From NCBI GenBank assembly GCA_003152555.1, contig PMAL01000200.1, forward strand, positions 15,362 through 26,395: a stretch of 11,034 bases of DNA, read 5' to 3'. Below the pieces are notes generated by a model. It saw nothing but the letters and a program-made list of their open reading frames with translations, made no database searches and had not been told where the DNA came from. The stretch comes from Acidimicrobiaceae bacterium (GTDB taxonomy: Bacteria > Actinomycetota > Acidimicrobiia > Acidimicrobiales > RAAP-2). Positions 1 through 5,620 of the stretch are shown here, one piece after another; position 1 is the first letter of the stretch; every line of letters starts with the position of its first letter. A program made the translations under genes and the position numbers.

Positions 1-477
1 CCACACGCCTTCGACAGCATGAAGAAATCGGAACAAATACAGATGAAGCTGTCGCGCCGTCGATCGCGAATAATGCGTGCTGCGTGCATATCGCAGATGG
101 AAGCATTCCGTCAGTGGCCTTCATGGACACTCAACATGATGACTAAGCAATTTGCTTCGGTCGACCATGCGATCCTCGCTCGAACGAACGTACGAACGGC
201 GATGGAGTTAGAGGCCAAGAGGTTGTCACGCACCACTGGTCAAGCCGTGGCCCAAGACTTGGAAACATTCACGGCTGACTGGGGTTTTGACTTGGGCGCC
301 ATCACGGTGCCCGTACAGATTTGGCAGGGCGACGAAGATCTCAGTGTGCCGCTAGCACACGCGCGAATGATGCACGAGGCAATACCAGGTTCCGTACTGC
401 ACGAATTACCCGGCGCCGGGCATTTCTTCATCTTTGAGCGTCTTGGCGAAATCGGACTTGCGCTTACGCGGGGCTAG
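1..477 (+). CDS. alpha/beta hydrolase, C-terminal part (5' end outside window)
   Basis: The frame is open from base 1 and runs to a TAG stop, so the ATG at 19 is probably internal and the true start lies upstream. The last third has the typical end of an alpha/beta-hydrolase fold: a beta strand leading to GDEDLSVP, whose second Asp (codon 337-339) is the expected catalytic acid, then a helix, then PGAGHFF with the expected catalytic His at 421-423. The nucleophile elbow (GxSxG) and oxyanion region would lie further upstream and cannot be seen. The stretch before residue 90 is probably the lid or cap and is not well conserved. The substrate cannot be told; such enzymes hydrolyse esters, epoxides, lactones or similar bonds in the cytoplasm. 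A lipoprotein-like gene follows closely on the same strand. The fold call is firm; the function is open. Confidence 0.72.
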   Translation, partial: PHAFDSMKKSEQIQMKLSRRRSRIMRAACISQMEAFRQWPSWTLNMMTKQFASVDHAILARTNVRTAMELEAKRLSRTTGQAVAQDLETFTADWGFDLGAITVPVQIWQGDEDLSVPLAHARMMHEAIPGSVLHELPGAGHFFIFERLGEIGLALTRG

Positions 478-481
478 TGTC

Positions 482-919
482 GTGACGAGTTCGCTCACAG
501 GGACGTTAAGGCGATCACGCATATTGTTGGTTATTGCCGGCGTCGTGCTCTGCTCACTGGGTGCAGGCGCGTGCAACATCTCTGGATCTTCAACACCTCG
601 CGCGACGACGTCAACCACCGTGCTTATAACCACGCCTTCGGCGCAACATGAGTTCAACGCGGCCCAGCGCGCGTGGGTGAACGGATCGATTGCGCCGTCT
701 TTCCAGCAGTCCATGTATTTCAGTCGGGCCGCGTTGCTGCTTTCGATCGCGGTGACGCGTGGGGTGAGCAATGTAGCCCAATACAACTCGTCAATTGGGG
801 AATTGAAGCAGTTAGCCGCGCTGCCCGAAACGGACGACACGTCCTTGCAGAAGTCCCAGGCTCGACACGATATCCGGGCGCTGGATCGCTTCTTTTCGAC
901 AACAGGTCTTTATCAGTAG
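482..919 (+). CDS. small exported protein, probable lipoprotein, function unknown
   Basis: I recognise no family. With a GTG start at 482 the product is 145 aa and begins with an Arg-containing n-region (LRRSR), a hydrophobic core (ILLVIAGVVLCSLGAG) and a Cys at residue 31 preceded by GAGA. This resembles a signal peptide with a weak lipobox, because Ala rather than Leu is at -3. A Ser/Thr-rich linker of about 20 residues follows, as is usual for surface lipoproteins, and then an alpha-helical domain of about 100 residues. A TTG at 434 would extend the protein, but it overlaps the hydrolase gene by 44 nt and adds residues before the n-region, so I prefer 482, five nt after the upstream stop. 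No strong ribosome binding site is visible; translation may be coupled to the hydrolase. It converges with the minus-strand operon, only 25 bp away. Confidence 0.6.
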   Translation: MTSSLTGTLRRSRILLVIAGVVLCSLGAGACNISGSSTPRATTSTTVLITTPSAQHEFNAAQRAWVNGSIAPSFQQSMYFSRAALLLSIAVTRGVSNVAQYNSSIGELKQLAALPETDDTSLQKSQARHDIRALDRFFSTTGLYQ

Positions 920-944
920 CTCGACGTGGACCGAGTTTCTGCGA

Positions 945-1208
945 TCAGTCCGGATCCTTCTTGATGAAGGGCGGAATATCAGGATGGTGCTCAATGATGT
1001 GGTCAAGTTTGGCGTGAAGTTCGGCGGTGCCGGCCGCGATGTGTCGCTTCACGAAGGCTTCGATAGCTCGACGAAAGGGCGGGTAGAGCAGGGTAGTGGC
1101 GATCGCCGCGATAATCACCCAAATCAGAGTCGCCACTACGTCGCCGGGTATGCCACCTGATCCACCCGCTGGCCACACCCAACGATCCCAGAACGTTGAC
1201 GCAATCAT
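945..1208 (-). CDS. small membrane protein with one helix and a His-rich cytoplasmic tail, possibly phage-type
   Basis: This 87-aa protein has a Trp-rich N-terminus, one strong membrane segment (about residues 24-43, VVATLIWVIIAAIATTLLYP) and then a charged helical tail ending in HAKLDHIIEHHPDIPPFIKKD. The tail, after positive charges (RRAIEAFVKRH), should be cytoplasmic. The layout recalls small membrane proteins that sit near lysis or tail genes in actinophages; this is from memory of the family style, not a database hit. Its ATG lies inside ATGA together with the stop of the upstream gene at 1205, so the two are translationally coupled. It is the last gene of a four-gene minus-strand operon. 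Function unknown; a holin-like role is possible but cannot be shown. Confidence 0.65.
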   Translation of the reverse strand: MIASTFWDRWVWPAGGSGGIPGDVVATLIWVIIAAIATTLLYPPFRRAIEAFVKRHIAAGTAELHAKLDHIIEHHPDIPPFIKKDPD

Positions 1209-1519
1209 TCAGTTCCTTTGTTCAAGTGTTCGTGCATTTGTGGATGCAGCATCTTGTGTTTTTCTTTCAGGGATTCGTGATCCGCTGTGGTGGTATGTCT
1301 ACGGCAGGTCTCGTAGTGGGTGCCCTCGACTTTTCCCAGCCCACCTTTCAGCACCAAGCGTCGGCAACTCTGACATTTGTTTCGTTTGTAGATGGTGCCG
1401 ATGGCACCGAGCAATAAAAAGTCTGGGATTGAGCCACCAAAGCCCGACCAAAATCCGTACCAGGTCCCGGATTCGTCGTTCGTACCGGTGAAGGTAAGAA
1501 ACCAATGAAAGATAACCAT
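1205..1519 (-). CDS. membrane protein with zinc-ribbon-like motif, actinophage-type small protein
   Basis: The protein has 104 aa. The N-terminus (MVIFHWFLTFTG) is hydrophobic, followed by WYGFWSGFGGSIPDFLLLGAI, which carries the FWSGFG element I remember from small membrane proteins of actinobacterial phages, and then a cytoplasmic part. Cys49-x2-Cys52 and Cys72-x2-His75 form a plausible zinc-binding ribbon (KCQSC ... ETCRRH). The C-terminal tail is rich in His and Lys (His81, 88, 92, 96, 98). The ATG at 1519 shares its A with the TAA stop of the 56-aa gene upstream (TAATG), and the stop overlaps the next start (ATGA), so it sits in the middle of a tightly coupled operon. A GGGA 5 nt upstream of the ATG may help initiation. 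The role is unknown; membrane anchoring plus zinc binding is inferred from residues only. Confidence 0.68.
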   Translation of the reverse strand: MVIFHWFLTFTGTNDESGTWYGFWSGFGGSIPDFLLLGAIGTIYKRNKCQSCRRLVLKGGLGKVEGTHYETCRRHTTTADHESLKEKHKMLHPQMHEHLNKGTE

Positions 1520-1689
1520 TATGTCCCATCTAGTCCGGCTGAAGAATTGATGACCCGACGATAAGTGTAAGCCCCGCCGTCCTGATTATCGTGACAAAGG
1601 CGGTCGACGACTCTGGCATACGCGCGCAGCGTGAGTTGCCCTAATTTTTCGTCACCGTTCATTGGTGGAATGGACGAACAGGTCCTCAT
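1519..1689 (-). CDS. 56-aa protein of unknown function, coupled to both neighbours
   Basis: This reading frame is easily overlooked because a longer out-of-context frame covers it. The ATG at 1689 lies 1 nt after the TGA of the 151-aa gene, with AAAGG about 10 nt upstream as a possible ribosome binding site inside the end of that gene. The frame ends with TAA overlapping the next ATG (TAATG). A second in-frame ATG at 1662 would give 47 aa. The product is soluble; its second half (LRAYARVVDRLCHDNQDGG, then AYTYRRVINSS) looks like a genuine amphipathic protein sequence with mixed codon use. No family is recognised. Without it the operon would have an unexplained 171-nt gap between tightly packed genes. 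Support is positional and compositional only. Confidence 0.55.
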   Translation of the reverse strand: MRTCSSIPPMNGDEKLGQLTLRAYARVVDRLCHDNQDGGAYTYRRVINSSAGLDGT

Positions 1690-1690
1690 T

Positions 1691-2146
1691 TCACGTTGAC
1701 CTTTCAGTTGGCTGCTGCGACCACGTACCGAGCGCGTCGAAGGCTTGAGATTCTGTGAGCGCATTCGCCGCACTCTGGCTGAACGCGTCCGCCCACAGGG
1801 GGAAGGGTGTTTCGTGATTGATGTGACGGCCCGATGAAGTGTGCTCGTGATCCACCCGGACGAGTCGCTCGGGAGCAAAGTGCTCGGCGACGCGGATGAG
1901 AGCGGGCCATAATCGGCGATGAACCAGTGTCACCTTCCCATCGATAAGACGACAGACCAGCACGTCCGGCGAATCTTCGAGGAAACTCAAGACGCTATAT
2001 ATTTCGTGTCCTTTGGCGTGCCCCCACCAGCTGCCCTTAATTGGCTCGCCCGCAATCACCTCGGACATCCGGGGCACCGGCCCCTTCGCCGACGCCATCA
2101 CGATGCCGTTCGTTTTCAGAAACTTCAGTGCTTCCTCGTTGTCCAC
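1691..2146 (-). CDS. conserved hypothetical protein with GSWWGHxKGHEIY motif
   Basis: The protein has 151 aa and starts with GTG at 2146, preceded by AAGAG as a modest ribosome binding site. Its sequence matches the style of a widespread bacterial family of unknown function. The N-terminus (MDNEEALKFLKTNGIVMAS) is followed by a GPVPRMSEVIAGEPIKGSWW block, then GHAKGHEIY, SPDVLVCRLIDGKVTLVHRRLWPAL and a short helical end. The pattern of a helical start and a compact alpha/beta centre with conserved Trp, His and Arg suggests a small soluble enzyme or nucleic-acid-binding protein, but I know no established activity. The last 30 residues (AFSQSAANALTESQAFDALG) are probably not conserved. It is the first gene of a four-gene operon with phage-like membrane proteins and is likely transcribed from a promoter in the 2147-2479 region. 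Confidence 0.72.
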   Translation of the reverse strand: MDNEEALKFLKTNGIVMASAKGPVPRMSEVIAGEPIKGSWWGHAKGHEIYSVLSFLEDSPDVLVCRLIDGKVTLVHRRLWPALIRVAEHFAPERLVRVDHEHTSSGRHINHETPFPLWADAFSQSAANALTESQAFDALGTWSQQPTERST

Positions 2147-2182
2147 GCTGACTCTTTTCTCGTTGACTGATCACAATCGCTT

Positions 2183-2202
2183 GCGGCGATGCGGTGCGCC
2201 GC
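2183..2202. repeat. inverted repeat GCGGCG-N8-CGCCGC
   Basis: Perfect 6-bp arms at 2183-2188 and 2197-2202 around 8 nt. It lies 37 bp upstream of the GTG start of the minus-strand operon and could be a protein-binding site or a hairpin in that operon's leader. No T-run follows on either strand, so it is not a typical terminator. Chance occurrence in GC-rich DNA is quite possible. Confidence 0.3.
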
Positions 2203-2401
2203 GAAAATCCTCGCTTCGTCAGTATGAACCTGTCGCATTACATCAGCCAACATCGGTCAAAACCAGCCCTTGGTTGAGGTTTCAAATAGTAAGTCGGCCG
2301 ACGGCATTCAAAACACTGTTCGGGATACGTCTCCCAAATGAAAGTTGAACCTACATGGCCCGGAAACGGGAATGTGACCCCAGGGGAGGCGTCGCCAACA
2401 T

Positions 2402-2431
2402 CTGACCCGGACGACCCAACATCGCTAAGAT
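2402..2431 (+). promoter_or_regulatory. candidate promoter for the 192-aa membrane protein gene
   Basis: CTGACC at 2402-2407 resembles the -35 TTGACA, and TAAGAT at 2426-2431 resembles the -10 TATAAT. The spacer is 18 bp. The start codon at 2480 follows after about 45 nt, with GGGAG at 2470-2474 as ribosome binding site in that leader. No other box pair in the intergenic region is clearly better. Confidence 0.35.
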
Positions 2432-2479
2432 GTGGAAAATTATGGGGGGCGTAGGCCCAAGACGTAGTGGGAGAAAACT

Positions 2480-3058
2480 ATGAGTGATGTGTCGAACGGA
2501 CCGGGATGGTGGCAAGCGTCCGATGGTAAGTGGTATCCGCCCGAACAGCAGCCGAACTACGAGGCCGCCGCTCCGCCGCCATCGCCAACACCTTCGCCAA
2601 GCCCGACACGACCATCGTCCGGTCAATTCAAATTCGAAATGAACCGCTGGACCCAGGCCGAACGCATCACTGCGATTGCCTCCTTGGTGCTGCTCATCTC
2701 ATTGTTCCTTCCTTGGTTCACATACAAGTTCACACTTGTTTCGTATTCCTGGAGTGGACTTAGCGGGCACGGTTATCTGTGGATAGTCCTCATTCTTTGT
2801 CTGGCGATCTTGGTTGATCTCGTTGCCAAGGTCAGCTACACGACCATGCCGTTCAAGCTCCCGCTGCCCGAAGAGCAGCTCTTATTGATTGCCACGGGCA
2901 TCAACGCAGTCCTGGTAGTGCTTGCCTTCCTCTTGAAGCCCGGTGGTTATGGATTTAGTGGCGTCGGCTGGTCATGGGGATCCTTTGTGGGTCTGGTCGC
3001 CGCCATTGTCGCTGCCTTCCCAACCGCAGCGCCCGCCATCAAGGCTCGCCGGATGTGA
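2480..3058 (+). CDS. four-helix membrane protein with Acidimicrobiia GWWQASDGKWYPPE N-terminus
   Basis: The protein has 192 aa. Residues 8-22 (PGWWQASDGKWYPPE) form the short Trp-rich cytoplasmic module, related to DUF2510, that heads many membrane proteins in Acidimicrobiia; it is the strongest taxonomic clue in the window. A Pro/Ser-rich linker (about 23-50) follows and then four hydrophobic segments at about 62-81, 99-117, 133-152 and 165-187. The ATG at 2480 is preceded by GGGAG with good spacing, so the start is secure. The final residues (KARRM) are basic, consistent with a cytoplasmic C-terminus. No catalytic motif is visible and the function is unknown; the N-terminal module may bind protein partners. 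It stands alone between a divergent and a convergent neighbour, so it is probably monocistronic. Confidence 0.8.
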   Translation: MSDVSNGPGWWQASDGKWYPPEQQPNYEAAAPPPSPTPSPSPTRPSSGQFKFEMNRWTQAERITAIASLVLLISLFLPWFTYKFTLVSYSWSGLSGHGYLWIVLILCLAILVDLVAKVSYTTMPFKLPLPEEQLLLIATGINAVLVVLAFLLKPGGYGFSGVGWSWGSFVGLVAAIVAAFPTAAPAIKARRM

Positions 3059-3115
3059 CCCAGTTGGTCGAAACCGAAGTACGCAGTATTAGTTAGTTCA
3101 GGACCGGGCTTTTAA

Positions 3116-3199
3116 GGGCCGGCGAACGCAGCGGGATTCTTGACCCAGACGTACCAGGTTGGGGTGGTCAGTAGTCTCCGTTTGGCGCTTCGCCGGCCC
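3116..3199. repeat. 11-bp inverted repeat with nested stem, possible structured RNA or 3' UTR
   Basis: GGGCCGGCGAA at 3116-3126 is the exact reverse complement of TTCGCCGGCCC at 3189-3199. The 62 nt between them contain a second stem, TGACC (3141-3145) with GGTCA (3166-3170). The right arm is followed by ACCGGATTTT. It starts 57 nt after the membrane protein stop, so it could fold in that transcript as a 3' UTR element, or belong to a small RNA or a tiny inserted element. I see no clear target-site duplication. Confidence 0.35.
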
Positions 3200-3244
3200 A
3201 CCGGATTTTCTGGCTGCTATCGGCGATCGAAATGAATTACTAAG

Positions 3245-3301
3245 AGCCCAAACCGTTGCACGAGCCAAACCTGGTCGCCGTGAACGGCGCGGGCTGATTT
3301 T
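3245..3301. terminator. candidate bidirectional terminator between convergent genes
   Basis: AGCCC at 3245-3249 can pair with GGGCT at 3291-3295, and inside lies a second stem CGCCG-TGAA-CGGCG at 3276-3289. On the plus strand GATTTT follows; on the minus strand CTTAGTAATTCATTT follows. The T-runs are short, so strength is doubtful. Its place in the 300-bp gap (3059-3358) between two converging genes fits a shared terminator. The rest of that gap contains no supported gene. Confidence 0.35.
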
Positions 3302-3358
3302 CGGCCAACTTCCTCACTCCAAATGGCGCGCAACTATCGAAGATCGCCCATGAATATG

Positions 3359-4645
3359 TCATGAAAGCCCGACGCAAATCCCGTGTCCGGATTTCATTTT
3401 TTGATTTTTTTTTTTGCTGTTCACTTCTTCTTCTATATTTTCTTCGAATTCTTCGAGGTCTGGCCAATGAAGTGCGAACAGGTCCGGGCGGTCCGCCATG
3501 GCCTCTTCGATCTCTTCGAAGTGCTCGAGTCGAAACTCGTCAAACCGGGCGCGCCAGAGATCCGCGCCCTCGGGCGAATCGAAGGCCGCGCGCATGCTGC
3601 TGGGACTGACGAGTACTTCCATGCCCGGCACCTCTTTGGCGAGGTAACGAAGGCGCAAGTAGTCCTCGTAGGAAATGGCGGGGGAGTGAATCACGAGTCG
3701 TCCGGTGTCGGGGATGCTGGCGCGGATGCGACCATCCTTTAGAAACGACGAGGTCAGCAGCAACGACAATACCTGCTCTTCGGGGCTTTCTGAGAGGGCG
3801 ACCAAATTGTCGCCCACGGTGTCGCGATCCCGGCTCGCGCCGCCAAAGCCGTCGTGCATGATCTCGCCAAAGCTGGCAATGATGCGTGTGAACAGCAGGG
3901 CCACGGGCCGGGCCTCTTTGATTTGGGCGTCATCGAGCGCCTCGACCAGGTGAGCGTACGGCAGTTTGGCGTCGCGCTGCATGGCTTGGAGCGCCGTGCG
4001 CCCCGCCCAACGAAAGTCGCCATAGCGCTCCTCGCTGTCGACGGTCCCCATTGACGAGATGCCAAAGAGGTCGACGCCCGCCTCTCCCAAGATCGAGAAG
4101 TCGCCGCGCAGCAGGTCAATCAGCAGACCGGCGAACTCGACGTATATATCTGAGCCCTTGCCCAGCCGTTTGCGCAGTGACGCGACCGACGGCGCTGGTT
4201 TGAGATGTTTGAAGAAGACCTCGTCGAGAACGTCGCGTTCACCTTGGGGCTCCTCCACGGTGGCATCCGCGGCGGCATCCGCGGCGGCGTTGCGAAATTC
4301 CGTCAGCCGTTCGTCCCATCGTTTGGCCATTTTGGCGATGAACTCGCGAATGAGTGTCGTCTCAACGTCCGCGCCCTCCCACCACAGCCGCCACGCCAAT
4401 TCGTCTAAATGCTTGGATTTTGCCTTGAGTTGGACAATTCTCAGTATCCGTTCGGCTGTGCCGGGGGCGTAGGTCGTTCTCGGATCGCGCCAACTACTGG
4501 GCGTAAGAAACGGCTCATTTAAGATTCGACGCTGGTGGATGCGCACCAGCTGGTCGCGCGTCACATGAAAGCCAGCGAATTCCAGGTAGTCCCAAACGTC
4601 CTGGGCCGTTTCACGCGACCCCGAGCGTGCGTTCTGATTCACCAC
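3359..4645 (-). CDS. 428-aa protein with MerR-like N-terminal helix-turn-helix, function unknown
   Basis: The first 110 residues look like a divergent MerR-type winged helix: a tyrosine/leucine-rich helix (VWDYLEFAGFHVTRDQLVRI), a wing with YAPGTAERILRIVQL, and a RLWWEGADV segment seen in actinobacterial MerR-like proteins. An Ala/Asp-rich linker (about 119-131) leads to a mostly helical C-terminal domain of about 280 residues that I do not recognise; it is very acidic near the end (EEFEENIEEE). The GTG at 4645 is followed by a second GTG, and a TAGAGT box lies 4 nt upstream of the first (7 nt of the second), so the mRNA may be leaderless and the second GTG at 4642 is an alternative. The last 20 residues follow an A11 tract and may be affected by slippage or a sequencing error. 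A DNA-binding regulator is the best guess. Confidence 0.72.
   Translation of the reverse strand: MVNQNARSGSRETAQDVWDYLEFAGFHVTRDQLVRIHQRRILNEPFLTPSSWRDPRTTYAPGTAERILRIVQLKAKSKHLDELAWRLWWEGADVETTLIREFIAKMAKRWDERLTEFRNAAADAAADATVEEPQGERDVLDEVFFKHLKPAPSVASLRKRLGKGSDIYVEFAGLLIDLLRGDFSILGEAGVDLFGISSMGTVDSEERYGDFRWAGRTALQAMQRDAKLPYAHLVEALDDAQIKEARPVALLFTRIIASFGEIMHDGFGGASRDRDTVGDNLVALSESPEEQVLSLLLTSSFLKDGRIRASIPDTGRLVIHSPAISYEDYLRLRYLAKEVPGMEVLVSPSSMRAAFDSPEGADLWRARFDEFRLEHFEEIEEAMADRPDLFALHWPDLEEFEENIEEEVNSKKKNQKMKSGHGICVGLS
3405..3415. repeat. T11 homopolymer (A11 in the coding strand)
   Basis: Eleven T in a row on the plus strand, read as AAA codons (Lys) near residue 410 of the minus-strand 428-aa protein. 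Such tracts are hot spots for transcriptional slippage and for sequencing length errors. Each of the three frames after the tract gives a different C-terminus, so the annotated end of the gene should be treated with care. Confidence 0.85.
4262..4288. repeat. 12-bp tandem repeat inside the 428-aa gene
   Basis: Two perfect copies of GGCATCCGCGGC (4262-4273 and 4274-4285) plus the first three bases of a third. In the gene it encodes the AADAAADA linker between the N-terminal helix-turn-helix and the C-terminal domain. Its length of 12 keeps the frame, so copy-number change would only lengthen or shorten the linker. Confidence 0.75.
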
Positions 4646-4648
4646 AAA

Positions 4649-4654
4649 ACTCTA
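4649..4654 (-). promoter_or_regulatory. candidate -10 box TAGAGT of the 428-aa gene
   Basis: On the minus strand TAGAGT (TANNNT pattern) is followed by TTTT and then GTGGTG. Transcription would start about at the second GTG, giving a leaderless or near-leaderless mRNA. No good -35 box is visible at 16-18 bp. Confidence 0.33.
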
Positions 4655-4810
4655 CTGACGAGACTGCCAAAAAACCGGCATTTCGCAGTGAAGACTTGGC
4701 CTTTGTCCCTCGAACCACCCTCCTAAGAAGGCTCGACATCGCTGAACGAGCATTAGTGTCGCTCGACGATCTCTCGACTTAACGACGGCGATGAGTTGAC
4801 TGATGAGTCG

Positions 4811-5557
4811 CTATCCCAACGCCGAGTGCGCGATCCAAAAGTCAATGAGTTCCCGGCGTCCCGTTCCCGAGACCTTCGTGGACGCCAGAGGGAGTCTGCG
4901 GTAGAGGACCAGCAGGAGGTCTGTTGAAGGACCGCGCAGCGAGGCGGTCGGTGTCGAGGTATCTTCAGTGAGTTCAAATCCGTCGGGCAACAGCTCGATT
5001 GACCACTCCGCGTCGGCGTCGGTTGCCACCACGTGCAGCACTTCGCCCGTGCCGCGGAGCTCTCGCACCTTGGGAGAAAAGCCCGCTGCCGACACGAGAT
5101 TGACGAGAAACTCATCAATGCCGTCGACGGCAATGCGCGGTTCGGTTTCGGGTACGCGCCCCATTGTCAGATCAAGGTCCATCCGGTGGATGAGGGTCTC
5201 GTGAAGTTGCCGGCGCGACCAGAAACGCACGTGTTGGTCGTGGCCCCAGGCCCACATGGCGCCGTCTGGGTCACTGGCGCGCAGGGTCGCGACCAACCGT
5301 GAGCCACCGTCGCGAATCCAGTCAGCCCCCACGGGGCCATGGTCCAAGTTCATTGAGTCCGAGGACTCATACGCATTCGCGCCCACGCGCACGAGATGCT
5401 CGGCCCACCGGTGAATAGTGCCCAAGTGCTGGGCCAATTCCTCGACCGACCAGTCCGGACACGACGGCACCCGCGTTTCGGGTGGTGCGACCTCGAGGGT
5501 GTTGGCAAAATTGTCGATCTCGACTTCGAGTAAGTCGCAATGCTCTAGGTGATCCAT
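4811..5557 (-). CDS. maleylpyruvate isomerase family mycothiol-dependent protein
   Basis: The 248-aa protein matches the MDMPI fold. An N-terminal DinB-like four-helix bundle has CPDWSVEELAQHLGTIHRW (about 33-51) and LHETLIHRMDLDL (about 118-130); the His of the first element and the Glu120/His124 pair of the second are the expected metal ligands. A C-terminal MDMPI domain follows, with ATDADAEWSIELLPDG and an LRGPSTDLLLVLYRRLPL segment that is highly typical of the family. Known members use mycothiol to isomerise maleylpyruvate in gentisate breakdown, but most homologues have unknown substrates, so the family name is safer than the reaction. The ATG at 5557 is preferred over a start at 5611 because homology begins there (DHLEHCDLLEVEIDNF) and a TATTAT box lies 6 nt before it. 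It lies downstream of the 96-aa gene on the same strand. Confidence 0.85.
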   Translation of the reverse strand: MDHLEHCDLLEVEIDNFANTLEVAPPETRVPSCPDWSVEELAQHLGTIHRWAEHLVRVGANAYESSDSMNLDHGPVGADWIRDGGSRLVATLRASDPDGAMWAWGHDQHVRFWSRRQLHETLIHRMDLDLTMGRVPETEPRIAVDGIDEFLVNLVSAAGFSPKVRELRGTGEVLHVVATDADAEWSIELLPDGFELTEDTSTPTASLRGPSTDLLLVLYRRLPLASTKVSGTGRRELIDFWIAHSALG

Positions 5558-5563
5558 GACGAA

Positions 5564-5569
5564 ATAATA
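5564..5569 (-). promoter_or_regulatory. candidate leaderless promoter -10 TATTAT for the MDMPI-type gene
   Basis: On the minus strand TATTAT is followed by exactly six bases (TTCGTC) and the ATG at 5557. This spacing places the transcription start on the A of the ATG, the arrangement typical of leaderless actinobacterial mRNAs. There is no ribosome binding site. The -35 region is not recognisable. Confidence 0.45.
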
Positions 5570-5620
5570 TGCGCGGCTTCGTGCGTGCCACGCCGATACG
5601 GCACGGGCCACGATGACGGC

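Larger units (their letters stand above)
2147..2479. other. 333-bp divergent intergenic region
   Basis: No convincing gene is present. The region separates the minus-strand operon from the plus-strand membrane protein gene and should hold promoters for both. Visible structure: an inverted repeat GCGGCG/CGCCGC at 2183-2188 and 2197-2202; a hairpin with a GAAA tetraloop (CCCG-GAAA-CGGG) at 2359-2370; a candidate plus-strand promoter at 2402-2431; and a small GGGC/GCCC hairpin near 2447-2458, just before the ribosome binding site. The plus-strand leader from the promoter to the ATG at 2480 would be only about 45 nt, too short for a known riboswitch. Confidence 0.6.

Noticed and set aside
2013..2348. 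111-codon plus-strand frame running into the divergent intergenic region.
   Set aside because: Its first part is antisense to the 151-aa gene, the rest is low-quality sequence without motifs, and no initiation signal is present.
2442..2483. 13-codon frame (MGGVGPRRSGRKL) whose TGA overlaps the ATG of the 192-aa gene.
   Set aside because: It contains the ribosome binding site of the downstream gene and has no convincing site of its own; a chance frame is more likely than a leader peptide.
3159..3353. 64-codon plus-strand frame in the convergent intergenic region.
   Set aside because: It crosses the inverted repeat and the candidate terminator, has no ribosome binding site and no recognisable features.
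3340..3400. Possible tRNA remnant: one frame on the minus strand reads EIRTRDLRRAFMT, a pattern often produced by the antisense of a tRNA T-arm.
   Set aside because: No GTTCRA T-loop, no D-arm and no acceptor pairing can be built around it; only a 6-bp stem with a 7-nt loop (AAATCC/GGATTT) is present.
4690..4730. GGTTCGAGGG on the minus strand, similar to a tRNA T-loop.
   Set aside because: The flanking bases do not form a 5-bp T-stem, and no other tRNA arms are found nearby.
4737..4767. Direct repeat of GCTCGAC about 30 bp apart between the MDMPI-type and 428-aa genes.
   Set aside because: Seven bases in GC-rich DNA with two copies only; not enough for a CRISPR, att site or operator claim.
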